From Daldinia sp. FL1419 (lineage: Eukaryota; Ascomycota; Sordariomycetes; Xylariales; Hypoxylaceae): DNA of 20,655 nt. The first letter of the stretch is position 1; each line of letters starts with the position of its first letter. The translations under genes and the position numbers were made by a program. This document shows, one piece after another, positions 20,263 to 20,655 of this stretch. Below the pieces are notes generated by a model that did not search any database, was not told where the DNA came from, and was given only the letters and a program-made list of their open reading frames with translations. The stretch is from positions 1-20,655 of the forward strand of contig MU623662.1 of assembly GCA_025201765.1 (NCBI GenBank), written 5' to 3'.

Positions 20263-20655
20263 ATTACTTAAATTAAATTTAAATTTTTTAAATATAATAT
20301 ATCCCAAAATATTTCAAAAATTGGTGAAAATTATGTAACATTAATATTTAAAATAAATAGTACATATTTAAATAAATAGTAATTATTTAGTATATAAGAA
20401 GAACAATAAATTATTAGAAAAAAATAAATTATTTAAATTAATAATAATTAATATAATTATATAAATATAATTAAAAGAAATTGTGATATTAAAGAAATTA
20501 AAGAAATAATATAACCTATTTTTATTCCTTTTTATTTATTATTAAACCTATAATACTATTTAATATTTATAATATTTATTAATTAACCCTATAAAAAAAA
20601 ATTTATTAAAAATTTTAAATATTATTATTATTCTAAAAAAATAAATTATTAATAA
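20263..20655. other. A+T-rich sequence 3' of the Helitron gene
   Basis: No coding relic was recognised. The Helitron 3' end, normally a short hairpin followed by CTRR, should lie here or just beyond the window, but RIP and the lack of a second copy prevent its recognition. Confidence 0.45.

Noticed and set aside
1..20655. Mitochondrial origin of the A+T-rich DNA
   Set aside because: The deserts contain mutated nuclear-type copia and Helitron genes and flank spliced nuclear genes. No mitochondrial gene was seen.

Overview
The window looks like nuclear DNA of a filamentous ascomycete (Pezizomycotina) with a two-compartment genome. A block of normal base composition (about 7.07-12.44 kb) sits between two extremely A+T-rich deserts (about 1-6.7 kb and 12.45-20.66 kb). 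The deserts have almost no CpG, very many TpA steps and stop codons in every frame. Inside them are transposon genes that still align to their families but carry C-to-T and G-to-A changes and nonsense codons. This is the signature of repeat-induced point mutation (RIP).

Layout. 1-3.37 kb: A+T desert with one coding relic of unknown family (about 1.45-1.84 kb) and a duplicated 57-bp segment. 3.37-7.07 kb: wreckage of Ty1/copia elements on the minus strand. It holds a short RT fragment near 3.4-3.5 kb, a long RT-RNase H relic at 5.1-6.4 kb, and LTR-like repeats starting (minus strand) at 4430 and 7066. 7.07-12.44 kb: gene island with two convergent genes. The first is a three-exon plus-strand gene (7274-10245) for a 938-residue ataxin-10/CTR86-like protein. 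The second is a single-exon minus-strand gene (10760-12268) for a 502-residue, largely disordered protein that I do not recognise. 12.46-12.59 kb: a third LTR-like fragment in the same orientation. 12.59-16.7 kb: A+T desert with two tandem-repeat arrays and a second unknown coding relic. About 16.85-20.26 kb: a nearly full-length Helitron Rep-helicase gene on the plus strand. It keeps one reading frame from at least 17.0 to 20.25 kb although it is full of stops.

How it fits together: the two cellular genes are the only intact coding units. Everything else is inactivated mobile DNA and repeats. Copia LTR-like direct repeats lie at both edges of the gene island. I found no evidence for a new defence, biosynthetic or other multi-gene system. 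The notable points are the unusually readable Helitron and copia fossils, the sharp RIP boundaries around the genes, and the unrecognised 502-residue protein.
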